Source: Pomphorhynchus laevis (lineage: Eukaryota > Acanthocephala > Palaeacanthocephala > Echinorhynchida > Pomphorhynchidae). Taken from it: a stretch of 64,000 bases of DNA. How positions within the stretch are numbered: the stretch's first letter is position 1; each line of letters starts with the position of its first letter. The notes under the pieces are model-generated. The model saw only the letters and a list, made by a program, of their open reading frames with translations, did no database searches and was not told the origin of the DNA. The translations under genes and the position numbers were made by a program. This document shows positions 14,301-29,300 of the stretch, in pieces. The stretch is taken from positions 310,001 to 374,000 of the forward strand of contig WNNJ02002785.1 of NCBI GenBank assembly GCA_012934845.2, written 5' to 3'.

Positions 14301-17300
14301 ATCGATTTCGTAATCACATCATCTGATTTGCGACGATATGTCCTGGACGCACGTGTAAAGAGAGAGAGGCTGAACTGTCAACTAACCACTGCCTTGTAGT
14401 TAGTAAGATTTTTTGGCAAAGTAGGCTACCAGACAGATCTGGGAACCCAAATGTAGTGTTATAGTTCGTTGGGAACGTCTAAAAGATGCTTCTGAAAGGG
14501 AAGTCTTCACTAACTATATCTGGGCGGAATTTGCCTAATTGCGGGAAGAGGTGAATAGTATTGAAAACGAATTGTCTATGTTCAAAACTTCGCTTGATAA
14601 AGCGACTTCGAACAGCTGTGGTTTGAAGACTGTAGGTCGTAGACGTAATCCTCGAACTGCTTGCTGGACACCAGTAGTAAGTGTTGCCGTTAAACAGAAG
14701 AGAGTTGCCGTTAAGGTAACCTTGTCTAATAGGTCATTGTAGGTTGTCGAAAGGTATCGACATGCAAAGAGAACTGCAGCTCTAGCGATTGCTGAGTCAA
14801 AGAAAACAACTTGGGTGAATTTTGGTGAGAATCTCGAACCTGATTATCGTCAGCTTTTAAGATATTCTGGAAAACGACCAAATCCATTTGTGCTAGAAAG
14901 CAGAAACATGCCTAGACTGTTTTAGACAATCATGAACATCTGTTAACGGATTTTGAAGACAATGTCGTTGGAATTATACGGATGACATGTTATTCGTTGG
15001 AATAATACAGATGACCTTAATACGGATGGCGTACCTTCTCTTGTGAAGGAAGATCTTCGAACTTAATGGAAGATCCCATTACCTTAACAGAGATTATTAC
15101 TGTTGTTCACAAACTTAGTAATGACAAATCTGCTTGGGTTGATGGGATTCGATCTGAGATTTTGAAAGCTCTTGACGTTGAAGGTATGAAGTGGATAAAA
15201 CGACTCTTCAACGTAGCACTGAAGTCGGGAAAGGTTCCTAGTGATCGGTAAACTGGGATGCTGATTTCGATCTATAAGTAAGAAAAACGAAGAGGATTTT
15301 CAAATTTAAGAACCATATTTGTCTTAGCCTACCCGGTAAGCTATTTGCCAGGATCCTTGAGCTAAGGATACGACCTATTATAGAGAAAACGTTGTAGGAG
15401 GGGCAATGTGGCTTGTATTCTTGTCGAGGAAATACGGATCAGCTCTTCACTCTTTCAACTATTCTCGAACGCACCTAGGAGTACGCTCGACTAGTTCACA
15501 TTTGTTTTGTGGATTTAAAAAATGCCATCGGCCGATTACCAAGAAAAACGTTGTGGGAGGTACTTAAGGAGTACAAAGTCCTGTACTGTCTCCGTTTAGC
15601 TGTGACATCTTTGTATGAACTAAGTACGAGTTGTGTTCGTGTTTTATGCAAAAAGCCTGATACGTTTTATGTAGGCGTTATGCTCCATCATGGCTGTCTA
15701 TTGTCTCCACTTTTGTTCCTTGATTACATGGATAAAATTTGAAGACAGACCGTTTTGTTGGAGATTGGTATTCAGTTTAGTCCCATCAGGATATCATCTT
15801 TGGTTTTTGAAGACAATGTTGTCTTTTTGGCCTCCAATACTGATGACGTACAATGCTTGCTGAATCGATTTATGGTAGAATGTAAAGTGGCTGATATAAA
15901 AGTAAGCTAATTGAAAAATGTCTCGATGTGCTCTGCTCGGAACAAGATAGCATCGTTGATGTGAATTGGTGATTAGGTCTTACCCGACGTGGAAGGGTTC
16001 AAGTAACTTAGGCGTCTTGTTATCGAGTGATGGTAGGAATAATAGGGTGATTGAGATACAGATATGTACAGCTAACGTCGTAATGGTTTCTTTGCGCATA
16101 TCAGTTGTGGTGAAAAGAGAGCTAAGCCTTCAAGCGAAGCTTTCAATTTATCGCTCAATCTTGTTACCTATCCTCACTTATGGGCATTATCTTTAGGTCA
16201 TGACTGAAATGACTAGATCTCGAGTACAGGCGACCGAAATTAGGTTCTTTTGTGGTGTTATCGGTTTAGCATTAGAGATAAAGTTCGAAGCTCGGTAATT
16301 CATGAGAATCTTGGAGTAAAGTCGCTGCTCCTCTACGTTGAAGTAAGTCAGTCGTTTTGAGAATATCTAGGAGGCGTCTTCCTTGTAATGTGATCCAGAT
16401 TGTACTTTGTGGGCGGAGCCCCTGAGTCAGACATCAGTATATGTAGAGATGTCAAACTCTCCATCTTGCCAAGGAAAACTTAAGACTATCTGAAAGGGAA
16501 GTCTGGTCGGCCACTCAGGACCGTGATACTTGGTCGCGTCTCGTCCGTGCACTGCCTTCACAACCCTACATCCGGATCAGTCGAAACAATAAACAAATTT
16601 TTTAATTAATTTATTTAAGTAAATCTTAACTTATGTTTTGATGTCAATATCTAAACTTTTTATGATTGATTTTAGTAATTCCTCGTCATTATCCTTTGGC
16701 CCAGTTCTAGATATCATAATATTATCAAGACGCTTTTCCTCCATACTTAGGGCACTGGTTTATTTTCAAATTGTCAATGAAGTCGCTGGTACTCTGGAAG
16801 ATACTACCAAAACTTTCATAGGAAACAATGAAAATTTTTATATTTGATTATTTAAAGAAATGTTATGTTAGTATAAAAGTGACATTTTAAACTAATAATA
16901 GCATAATCGTTCACTGTATAAAAATGTAACTTTTTTGCTCTCCTTGTTTGTATGATAGATAGCTCGGTAAAAATAGTACCCAAAATAAAAAAAAATAACT
17001 AATTGAATAAAATGTAGCGGGATCAACCGGGATATTTGGGGCTCTCCTTTAGAATAGTTGATGGATAGTTCAATTTTATGAATTTCAAAACTACCCTGTT
17101 ATTATGAACCCTTTAAAATGCTCCCAGCTGATATTTGCGGATGATATAATAAAACGAAGATATCACGTAACAATAATTTGATACCATATTCTACTAGCCT
17201 TGAGTGCCATATCAGTGGATAATGGTCAAAGCAAATCTATGATATTCCAGATGAGAGATATTCATCATTTAAAAATGAGCAGTATGTAACTTTAGGTGCA

Positions 17301-20300
17301 TATTTTCGACTGCATGCATAGTAAAGATAATCGCCCCAATTGAAAATAAAGAGTTTGCAAACACCATAAATTGAGAAAATTCGTTTCCAATCCGAATTAT
17401 TATAAGAAGGTGAGGAAACAGGAATATTTATTTGATTACAAAAATCCAATATTTCGACGGCACTACTGCACGTCATCTTCAGGGTTTAAGTAGTTACTGA
17501 TCAAGAATATTTAAACTAGTGAAACTATTATTGATCTAGTTTAAATATTCTAGTTAAAATATTCTTGATTAGTAACTACTTAAACCCTGAAGATGACGTG
17601 CCGTAGTGCCGTCGAAATATTGGATTTTTGTAATCAAATGAATATTCCTGTTTCCTCGCCTTCTTGTAATAACATTATATTATATTGTGTTTTATTGTAC
17701 ACGAAATAACGTAAATTGTTATATACAAAAATTCTAAAAGTACGACTTACACGCAGAATGGTTCGTAACCTTCTTGAAGTCCACATACAGTAAAATATTT
17801 TAAGGAATGGACGTCATTTCCAAAATTAAAGCGAATTTTCTGTTTTGCTGCGAGTGCAATAATCGGAACGTAATCTAAATGTCTGCATTTAAAAAATAGC
17901 ATTAGCGTATCAAAATGTACCGTCATCAGTATCAATTAATTCAAAGGCAGCATCTGATCCAACATTATCATGTAGTAGCTCCCCATTTAGTGAAAAGCCT
18001 GTACACCAATATATTTCTGATGAATGTGATTTTTTTAATTTGAATGCAAATCGTAATTAACGATATTTTAAGAAACAAATATAAAGCATTTTTATTATCA
18101 AATAAAGTACTAAAAGATTGCTATATCTACGACATCTGCGCCTTTTATGATTTATATTCTAAAATAAAATATTTTATAAAAATATAAAATGTAAAGAAAT
18201 GTTCCAATTTGCTTCTTGGCAATCGAATAATAGTATACTAAGTTAGCGAGATGTGAGCAGAAGACGAGTAGGAGTAAATAATAGTTTTGTTGAAAAATTA
18301 CCGTGCTTACAGCATACAAATGTTGAGGTGATACTAATGTATGGACTATCTCATGGCTAGTGCTAGCATAGTCGACTGTTGATTCGTTCAATTTTATAAA
18401 CGATATCCGATCATTAAATGTATTGTCGAAACTCAGAAGATGCTAAAAATGCATTGATTCGTTGACAAGGAACAAGGCTAAAAATAAGAAATGCTGATAT
18501 AACAGTAAATGAGAACTTTATCAAGAAGTAGATAACATGCTTTTCTAACCGCGACTGACACCTTTAATTTTTTGAAATTAAAAGACTTTAGTCTAAGCAA
18601 AGTAGAGAACATCTGTGCTGAGTCATTGAAAAAAAAACATTATTTTAAAATATAGAAGAGCTCAGTGGAATGATAATGCGTCTTATTTCGTAGAGTCGTG
18701 GCTGTTACAATTTCGGAATAATCTTGTTTCGCGCAATCCTAACAGCTTCTACTGTTAAGATTAGGATTGAAGGTGAATTGTTCGTCTGTTAAAAGATGAT
18801 TTCGGTATCTATCAGGTGGTGTTTTTTGTATTTTTGCAAAAACTCTATCAACATTTTGTAAAAGTTTTAATTTTAGATGATAGCAAGATCGAAATATTGT
18901 ACTGGTAAATTAAGGGAAATTCTTTCTTCTACGTTCATTTAAAACTATCTAATCGAAAATGATTAGATAGTTTCCTATCTAATCATATCTAATTATATCT
19001 AATCATCCACTCCTAACGTAAACAAAGATTTAAGTTGACTTAGATATGTTGAGTGGATGTCAACTGTCTCTATCAATGATGGCTGACAAAGAAGATATGA
19101 AAAGTACTTTATCCATTCAGGCAAAGAGATTCGAGAAGTAACTAGAAATTTACCATCAATGAGTAGCCAAGGTGATCGTTCAGCTTTCTTTAGTTAAATG
19201 TTATCTTCTTCTAAAAGTTTATCTTACCTTATGTTGTATCTAAATAAACGTGTAATCTCTGCAGTTGCAAAAATGGAACATTTTAATGTTCCCTTTTTGA
19301 ATCGTAGCATTTGATTCAGTGCAATGGCGTATTCCTGAAAGTATTTAATCCAATTAGGTTTGAATCTATTTATCGATTAGTTTAATTTCGATGACTGCTG
19401 TGTGCAAACAGATAATAATGTTGACGTGAGGAATGCAATGCAGTCCCCGAACTTTGCAAACCCGAGCATATTAAACGATTGACTAATTTTTTTATCGTCG
19501 TAATGCACTCTTCAGCTACAACGTGTACTAGTAGATTTAGATTTGACTTCACACTTTAAGTAAAAATATTACGATTCTCAGATATGATTTCTAAACATTG
19601 ATCATACGGAAGAATTCACGAAAAAATCAGTATTTGTGAATATTGTCTATTCATGCTTTTCCGATTGAGCCACTCAATCGGCAAAATTTCTCAATTGTCG
19701 AGTCATTAAAATAGCAACTTTGATTTATTAAAATGCAACGTGGCTGGGATATCTTGTATATTTTATCATAAATTATTTATGAATGTTTAACTAGCAATGT
19801 TTAACTAGTGACACATTTCGTATCATTGAGTTCATTGTTTTGTCCAATAAGAGATAAAGAGGGCTTTACATAAAATGTTAATTCTCTCGAGTAACTAAAA
19901 CATTGTTTTATAAAATAATGATGTCTCAATAATAATGATATTCGACAACAATTTCATTTAAAATAAATTAAATTATATATCAGTATACTTCAAATGCACT
20001 TTATCCAGGACAGGTATCGTCAATTTTTATCTTAATTTAGACGTTTTGAAAAGATGCCGAGCAGATATAAACGAGATATAAAATATGTAATTTTGATATA
20101 AATATTTTATATAAATATAAATATATTTTTATAGAAATACAATATTGAATTTTCGATAGCCAACTGATATAATCTTCAGGATAAAATTGTACAATTTAAT
20201 AAAAAGAGTTAAATAAAGTTACAAAAGTACTAAAAAATTTAAAGCAATAAAAATTTAAATATTTGATGAATTCTGTTTTGTATTGTATTTAATGAATGGT

Positions 20301-23300
20301 CTTTAAATAAATTAAATAATAATTACGCCTGCCATTAAATATGCTCTTTATTAATGTCATTAATAGACGTTAATAAATATAAAAACAAAATTGAATAAAA
20401 CAAAGTTAATTACTTATAGTTCTGTCATGTAAATCAATCATTAGCCCAACAATGTCCCCGCGCTTCCATTTCTTTCCGAACTGTTCACATGTTATATGGC
20501 ATTTAGACGATTCCTATATAACAAGATAATAAGGTAACTAACTTCTAACTTGATAAAAGGTTTAGATAATTTTAATATTGGTTTTAAATTAATTTTAAAA
20601 TTATGTAGCATATCAGGAAACGAATAACAGAAGGCAATCACATAGAATACCAAATTCTCGATGCGCTTTTACAAAAAAACGATAAACGGAAACAAATAAG
20701 AATATTGCCTTCTAGGTCGAGATATATCAGGCATTTTAAATTGTGAGTCATCAATTCGTCATGTTTTACTGACTGATTAAAACTTTCCATTTAATGTATA
20801 AGCATAGATCACTAGATACTATATAAAATCTTATATAATCATTTATTATTTATAATTATTTATCTTTATTTTTAATTCATATAGTATAAAATACGTGGAA
20901 TCAATTAGCCTATCTGAATTGGAATGAACCGCTGATTCTTTGTATATATGATGATTGTTTTGAATTTGCTATGATAACTGTATCAATAGTTTAAGAAATC
21001 ATCATAATATCACTTATTTGCTACACCACATTAACAAATATTTTTGATGAAGATTAATATTTTAGATAAGGATTTTAGATACGCAAGCAACAGACTAAAA
21101 CATTGTGCAACAATGTTTTAGAAATATAATGATTTTTAATAGTCATGCAATAAAAAAACAAACTTTAGTCAGTGAATGATAGAAGTAATAAGTACCTCGT
21201 GTCCACTGTAAATATATACATTAGATTCTTCGTATGATCCGTCGATATTTCTTACGAGGGGACCACTGTTTGCCTTTCCCCATCCAACACCTGCGTAACC
21301 AGAAGTCATAATTTCGACTTCAAAATACCTAAATAATTTTTATATTTTAAGGAATGTTAATATTAAACCTTTAAATTAACAGAAAACAGATTTAAACAGA
21401 AAAATATGATATCAACAAATTTATCATTATCGAGCTTATACCTCGCTAATAACTGAGATCGCTAGTACATCTATTAGGATTTTACAAATATTTATAAATG
21501 TAATCGCATAAAAGGCTTTGTATATCGAAACTCACTATAACTCAATCTTGAATAGCCAATAACTCGTTCAACTGCTTAATATTTCAATATTATAAACTAA
21601 TATTTCGAATATTATATATTTGAAACTGCTTATAACTCACTCAAAACTGACATAGATAAAACCGCATTCAAAACTGAAATCCTAAATAATTTTTGTGATT
21701 TTGAAAATAACCAAAATATGAATTTTTGAAGACAGTTCATTAGTTTAAAATGTGATTCAAGTGAAATGTTAGTAAATAAATATCTAAAAATTTGTTTCCA
21801 ATCCAAATTATTGCAAGAAGGCGAGGAAACAGGATAATATTGTCTATTGCTGAATGATTGATGGTGATAATAGTGAGTATCATTATTGAATTATTAAAAT
21901 GACAATAATTTATGTGTTCGAAGGATTCAATAAAAATCATTTACAGTTAAAATACTGTCCATATAAGCACAAAAGAAAGAAAATACTATTTTACAAACTG
22001 CAAAAAAAAACAAACCATTTTCCTGAATGAACACCAAATTGTCTATCAACCCGATAGTATCGACGAACCGACATGTTAAAGTATTGCCCTAAATTCCAAA
22101 TTGCTTATAATTCATATTTTAACTTATAAAACCTTGTTGGCTTTTGCTCAAATCATCTGTATCCGCTTTATGCTCAAGATAGTATCCTAGTGCGTAAATT
22201 GATCGCACTAGATCTTGAGCAGCACGCCTAAATAAAATAAAAGAATATTTTGAATAAAATAATTAACAAAATAATATTAAATCTTAGCAAACTCGTTTGA
22301 ATTTGAAACCATATAATATTAAAAACTCAAGACGAACAAGATTCAATTAGGCCAAACAGGTCACCACTAAAGTACGACTGAGAGAGCGTCATCACAGTGA
22401 GGATACTAATGTTGTTTATTACTATTGTATTAGCCATGAAATATAAGTAGAAACAGACCATACGCATTGCCATTTGGGAGGTCACTCATTTGTCAACCTT
22501 AGATATGATAAACGAAAGGATTGATATACAAGTAACGATATTATCACTTGTTTACACCCATAATTATCCCCAATACTGATATAATTTAATTTTCTTCTGT
22601 CAAACCGTCCTGCAGTTATTTACTTATTTGCCTTCTTCCCATTCAATATACTTGTCCCTTAAATCCCATTCGCCTAAAAAACCGTGTTTAGCACATCGAA
22701 ACGACGGTATAATAAATATCCATCTTGCAGAGCGAAACATGATAAGCGTTTCTATCCGATTATTACAGTAAGATCAACATCATTTATCGATATGTTTCTA
22801 AAAAACTATTAAATTAATACATTTAGCAATAATATCCAATATATTAGAATTTCTGTTAACGAAAATCAACCTGTTCAGATCTCTAATGTTTTCATTGACA
22901 CTATCGAATGGAAGGAGATATGGACTTCGTTTGTTATATTCATCCTAAAAAAGTATTACATGAAAATTCATTAAATTTAAAAAATAATAACTAATTACAT
23001 TTTATTTCTACATAAAATATAATATATGAATATAAAATTGATATGTTTTATATATTATTAATTACTGACAGTATTAAATTAGTTAGCTATTAAATAATAA
23101 TTAGAATATGCATTTTTAAAAACTTACCTTTACAAACTATATGACTTTATTTTTTAATGATGTATCAGCTACAATTATCTTAACATAATATAAATCTAAT
23201 ATTTATAATTAATAGATTATACTTTATGAGATGAAATTATAATATGAAATTATATAATTATATAATTTCATTTTATAAAAAAATATTAGATGAAATTATG

Positions 23301-26300
23301 CTTACCAATATTTTACAGCTAAACTTTAACCAATAGGTTTATAGAGAATATTTTTAGAAGTTAGCTTACTTTGCTAACGTAAAAATAATTATTTTATCTA
23401 TCTTAAATCTACAAGATATGACCAGTGTTTACTTTGAGAGTTATAAAAGTATCTAAAGAGAATTAGTTAAATATTAATGTTAGATATTTGACATAAACTT
23501 TTAATTTATGAAAGCTTGCCATGCAAGTATTTACCTTGATTTTTTAAATTTATGTTATAGTTTCCTATTAAAAGTGTATTATTTTATAATTTTATTCATT
23601 TTAATCATTAAATATTAATTATATCTCGTTATAATTAATGTTACAATTAATTATTATTATTAATGCATTTGAAAATGCATTTATTGCTAAAAGTTAGAAA
23701 TCGATTTGATTTTGGTTAGTTTTCAATTGTAATAAAAACCGATTTTGTTAGAAATCGGTTTTATCTTTATAGTTTCCTTAGAATAATTATTTTTCTAAGT
23801 TATAACTAGCTTATTTAGCATTTTAAACGATTGCTGTAACAAAATTATTTTGTATGTCTATTTCATAAAATCCCTACTCCACATTATATTCAATGTTTAC
23901 AAGCTGGAAATCTAAATGAAATAATAAATGTAATAATATAATAACATAATGACATTTAATGACATTACAATTTAATATAATATTTATATTATATAAATAT
24001 TATATAATATAAATATTATATATTAATATTTAATATTAAATATTAATATTTAATATTTATCACGAAATATACCTCTTTTGTGCTATATGTCCAACCTTGT
24101 GACACACGATCAGCAACCCAATTATTATGTGCATTTTCGGCTAGCGAATCAATTAAGTTATCAAACTTATTACTGATTGATACAACTGAAATATCAAGCG
24201 GTTGAGGTTTATAACCATTGGACTGTGTAAAGCTAAAGTATTAAAAAGTTTGGAAATTTTAAATCGTTATGGAATTAGCTAATAAGAATAAATAATATTT
24301 CGATATTCAAAAAATAGGATTTTGAGACATATTGATGGGGTTGCCTGCCGACCCCATCAATAAGCATGTGTAAATTTAAACTTGATTCTCAGAGAAAACT
24401 GTTCGATCGGTATGATTTTTAATTGTATAAATTAGTCAGATAATGATCTAACGAAACGATCTACAAGATGCATCAAATTTCAGTTTTGATATAAAATTTT
24501 AAAGTTGATTATCCGTGAGAATTATCCAGTATTCTCGCTGTTAATGCAAGTTGAAAAAGCCATTTGAGACGTATGAGTCATGCGAATTCATAGATAAAGT
24601 CATGCTTGAAAAATATTTCAAACACTATTCGAAATACAATTTTAAATATAATTAATATTTACTAAACCCAATGAATATTATGTTATAAATCAATTTTGCC
24701 TATGTTTATCAATTTATGCCTGAAAATACCCAAAGGTGACATCTAAAAGTAACTTCACACAAGCAATTGTCTTAGAAATCTATATAACAATTCGGTATAT
24801 GGTCCTTGTAAGAGAAACACTAATATTTAGATTGGCATATAAAATTTAAAATAAATATGTTTTTACTTAATTGCTATCTAATTGTGATAAAACTAAAGAG
24901 AAAAATAGTAAACAGAAAAAAGTATATAATTAGATAAGATGAATGATTCTACGTAGTTTGAACTATACGTAAATTAAAAATTAAGATGAATAATAAATAA
25001 TTATATATAATAATTATATAATTATTAATTATAATTATATAATTATCAATTATATAATTATATAAATTTTTTATTTTTTTTTAAATACAAACATTTAAGA
25101 ATACAGTCAAATAATAGTTATTAAGTCTTGTTCCATGCTGACTAACTGACTAAATTTTCGACGTACGAGCAGCACGTATAGACATCGAAGACATTTTTGC
25201 TAAAGCAAAACCGACTCTACTCCTTATATTTCGGATACAGGCGCTGTAATTATCGCAAGTTCTATCTGCTCGTATCTTTGCTATTTTCTTTAAAATCATC
25301 TGTGCTGTACTGCCAAGGGCACCGTTGGAGGCAAGAACAATAGGATAAAATGACGATCGTTCGAACCGTGCTATTCTTTCACCATACTTCGAGTTTTTTC
25401 TAGCCTCGTGATAGTTAAAAGCATTGCTTGTCGTGCCAGATGAATAAGAAGGAGCAAGATGGCTGAAAACACAAATGTCAAATAATGACCGCTCCGTCTT
25501 ATCCCCAAACAGACCGTAACACGCAACATCAACTCTAGAATTACAATCAAGGGTCGTTGTGGAATTTTTAAAAACTATTCCTTCAGGCAAAGGTTGTAAA
25601 GGAGGTTCAATTGATGTTGAACTGCATACATCGGCTAGTTCTTCAGCAATAATATCTCGAACCACGTTATGTCTAATTGTTGGAATACCACCGGACTGAC
25701 AAGCAACTGCATGACAAATATCAAAATTGTGTCCACACAAACATTTCATGAGTGAGTCCGGAGGTTTCCATCCATAGTGTGATGCCAGAGCATCTTGAAA
25801 TTGCCTTTTGCTTAAGTGAAATTGCCTTTTGCTATTATAATTATATAATAGTTATAATAATTATATATCACAGAAACGAAGATTTTCTGTGATAATCAGA
25901 AATTCTTCGTTTATATATAATACTCATAAGACTTGAACTTTATATTTATTTAACGGAAGACAATAGAAGTATCTTGATTAAAGCTGTTGGCATTAATATC
26001 TTCGTAAATGTGTATGGAAATATTTTACTACTAAATTATCTTAAGTAATAATCTTAAGTGTGTTAAGATGCATATGGATTATTATTAAAGTCACGATACT
26101 GATGAGCTCCGTTAGTGCGAATATTGCGATAATAATTCTGTTCTATTATCTTGGTACGATGAGGATATATAAAATGCTGTCTAGTGTTTATGCTTCTTCA
26201 TGAGGAAAACATGGTGATATATTTATGAGTACACCATTTTGTGTCCCAGGGCAGGTGTAACAACAAATTTTATTTTATATATTTGTACACTTTAAAGTGT

Positions 26301-29300
26301 CCCTTTTAAACAGCATTTCTATTAAAAGAAATTTAGTGCCTGATGCATGGTTAAACCGCAATACGCACTGCCATGCACAGAGCTTATGCTAAATTCCTTT
26401 GATGATTCAGATTAAGGGTAGTTCTGTTTTTCGAGCTTTAAACATTGTTTAAGCGTGTGTTAAGGTGCCTATGGATGATTATTAAAGTCACGGTACTGAT
26501 GAGCTCCGTTAGAGCGAAACGCGTATACCGTTGTTGAAGTTTGTCATTACACATAGGATGACTGGGCATACGTAGCAACTTTGAATAATGCGAGAATAAT
26601 TCGGTTCTATTTCTTAGTCTGATGAGGATATATAGGATGTTGCCTGGTGTTTATGTCTCCTTGTGAGGAAAACATAGTGATTTATTTATTCAGAAGTACA
26701 CCATTGGGTGTTCCAGGGGAGGTGTAATAACAAATTATATATACTGAAGAAAGCTGAAGAATATAAATATATATAGCAAAAATGCCCTAGTTAAAAGATT
26801 GAAGCAACTTGAACGTATCCGCTTTGTATCGGAAATGCGTTTTATTTTCACATGGCCCTAGTCGAAACCGCACATGAAATCCTCGTGCTATCTAAACATC
26901 CCATTATAGCAAAACTCTGTGTACTACCGAAATGGCTTATAAAACATATATTATTCTATCTTAGAAAACAGGACTAGCAAATAATTTTATAATTTTACAA
27001 TTTTATAATCTAAATAATAAACTAACAATTCGAAAAAGATGTACGTACAATTATGTACTATTATAAATTACTACGATATAATATATTTTTACAATCAGTT
27101 GTTTTTAATTGTTTAAACTTTTTGATATTGCTGCGAGTTTCTTTCGCAGAAGATTTTATCAAAATTCGGTTTTCATTTATTTTCAAAAATCAGTTTAAGG
27201 ATATTTGTAAACAAATATTACTTTGCATGCAGCTTGATGAATTTAACTCTTCTTTCGTCATACTTTGCGTCTCGCTGAATCAGTAGTTTTAATGCTAAAA
27301 TTGTTCTGCAATTAAATTGAGAAATTGAAACTTTCAAAATGTAGAATATAGCTACTTTAAATTCGCCATAGCTTTATCAAGTTTATTGGCCTTTACTTCC
27401 TCGGGCAGATTTTCGAATGACGTGATGAGTGAATATTCAAATTCCGATTTGTCATCAACCTAATAAATTACTTATAAACACTGCACTTTTGATTTAAGTA
27501 CCTACAACTGAAAATCGGTAACCTTCTGATATCTTTTTCATACACCACTCATCGTGAGCGTTCTCAGCAAGTCGAGTTTGCAGAGAATGCAATGATGGTT
27601 GAAGAGTTATCTAAAGACATAAATTGTTTGCTATCGTCATTGTATTAGTCATTTATAAGTTTGCTATAAATACTAAAGATTAAAATGTCAAAAACCTTTG
27701 CAGATACTTTCTGAAATTCGTATAACATCATAAGGTAAAATATATTAAACATTTTACATACATAAACTTTAATCACCAATACGCCAAACAGTTTGTTTTT
27801 GAAATCATCATTATATTATAGCCTTCCTGTGTACTTTACTTTAAGACAGATCAATCTAATTAACAGTTCAATAATTATATTATATTATAATTATAATATG
27901 ATATTTTAAAAATAATATTTAATATTTTAAATATTTTTGGTCGTATTTTTTTAAATCAAAATTCATTATTGATAACAGACAATTACAATTTACGGGTTAC
28001 CCGCAAATGGGCTCTTATATTGTTATCACTGTTAAACTTAGAACATTATTTGTGATTTTATGTGATCATTGGTTGTTGCTTTCTGACATGTCTGCTTTCT
28101 GACATGCGTAAGGTTTCATCCTCATTGACATTGAAACAGCCTTTGCAATAAGGGTTGGCATCCTTGATCGTAGGGTTCGTATACAATCTATGTACGAAGA
28201 ATGAGTGCAAGTGGATATCTGACTTGATATTTGTTTCAGTACAGCGTCTGAAATAATATATTATATTATAATTATAATAATATTATTATAATATTATAAT
28301 AATTATAATATTATAATTATATTAGCAGTTAAATAATTTTACTTCTAATATAAAATAATAAATTATATTAAATCATATTAATTATACTTATTTTAATGGT
28401 GTATTTAACATTTAAATTTATACTGTGAATAAAACTAATTTAGTTTAGAATTTCTGGTTAATAACACCTACTTTGTAAAAATTGGTTATCATATTATTTC
28501 TTGATTATAGCTTCATGAGAGCATACGTTGTCAAAATACATTTCTTTATTTGAAAATATATTATTATGTTTAAATAAACATATTCTGTATAAAATCAGAA
28601 ATTCAAATCAGAAAATTGTAATAAATTTGAAACATTGACTTACATATCTTGTCTAATTATGCAATCGATGATGAGGTTAGCAATAAATATCAAAAGTCAA
28701 ATATATTTTGACAACGCCAGATTAAGTTGCAATGAACGAATGGAAAATCATCCATTTTAACGAAAATTATATTAATGAGATATACAATATGTGTTTAGTG
28801 AATATAATGTATATTTATCATTTATCTTATCTTCATCTTTATTTGTTATCTGCAGTTTGAAGAAAGAATCTTTAGCATCAACAAAATATTTAATGAAATA
28901 TTTATAAATATTTTATATTACAAAAACACTGTTATATTGTTTATAAATTTAAAAATACTATATCGTAAATTATACTATGATTTATTTAACATTTAATTAC
29001 AAAAAATGATAAATTTTAAGTAATAAATAAACATTTAACGTTTATTTTCGTACATGTTTTTAAAATATACATTTATAAATCATCTTAAATGATTAAGTAA
29101 TTCTATTCAAATTATAAATTTATATTTTGATAAATTTGGAACAATATAATTCTTTTAAGACCATACCTGACTTATGTCGATTAGCTTGGGACAATAACAA
29201 GCACAAAGAGGAATTTCATTTTCACCGCAAAGAATTCTCCGCTTCAGATCGCCAAACGCAAAGCATTGCTCGATGCGCATGCGCTGATCCGGTAACATCA

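Noticed and set aside
16638-16847. 69-codon plus-strand frame
   Set aside because: No domain. It overlaps the weak RyR candidate on the other strand.
19290-19330. IAFDSVQWR as a reverse-transcriptase motif
   Set aside because: A single short match without a catalytic box or neighbouring motif. Too little to call an element.
26330-26420. GCCTGATGCATGG as a third ribozyme between the two tandem units
   Set aside because: It lacks the core order (no CTGANGA plus GAAA) and stems do not pair.
27053-27286. 77-codon plus-strand frame
   Set aside because: It overlaps, on the opposite strand, a placed RyR exon (27,222-27,305) with matching phases.
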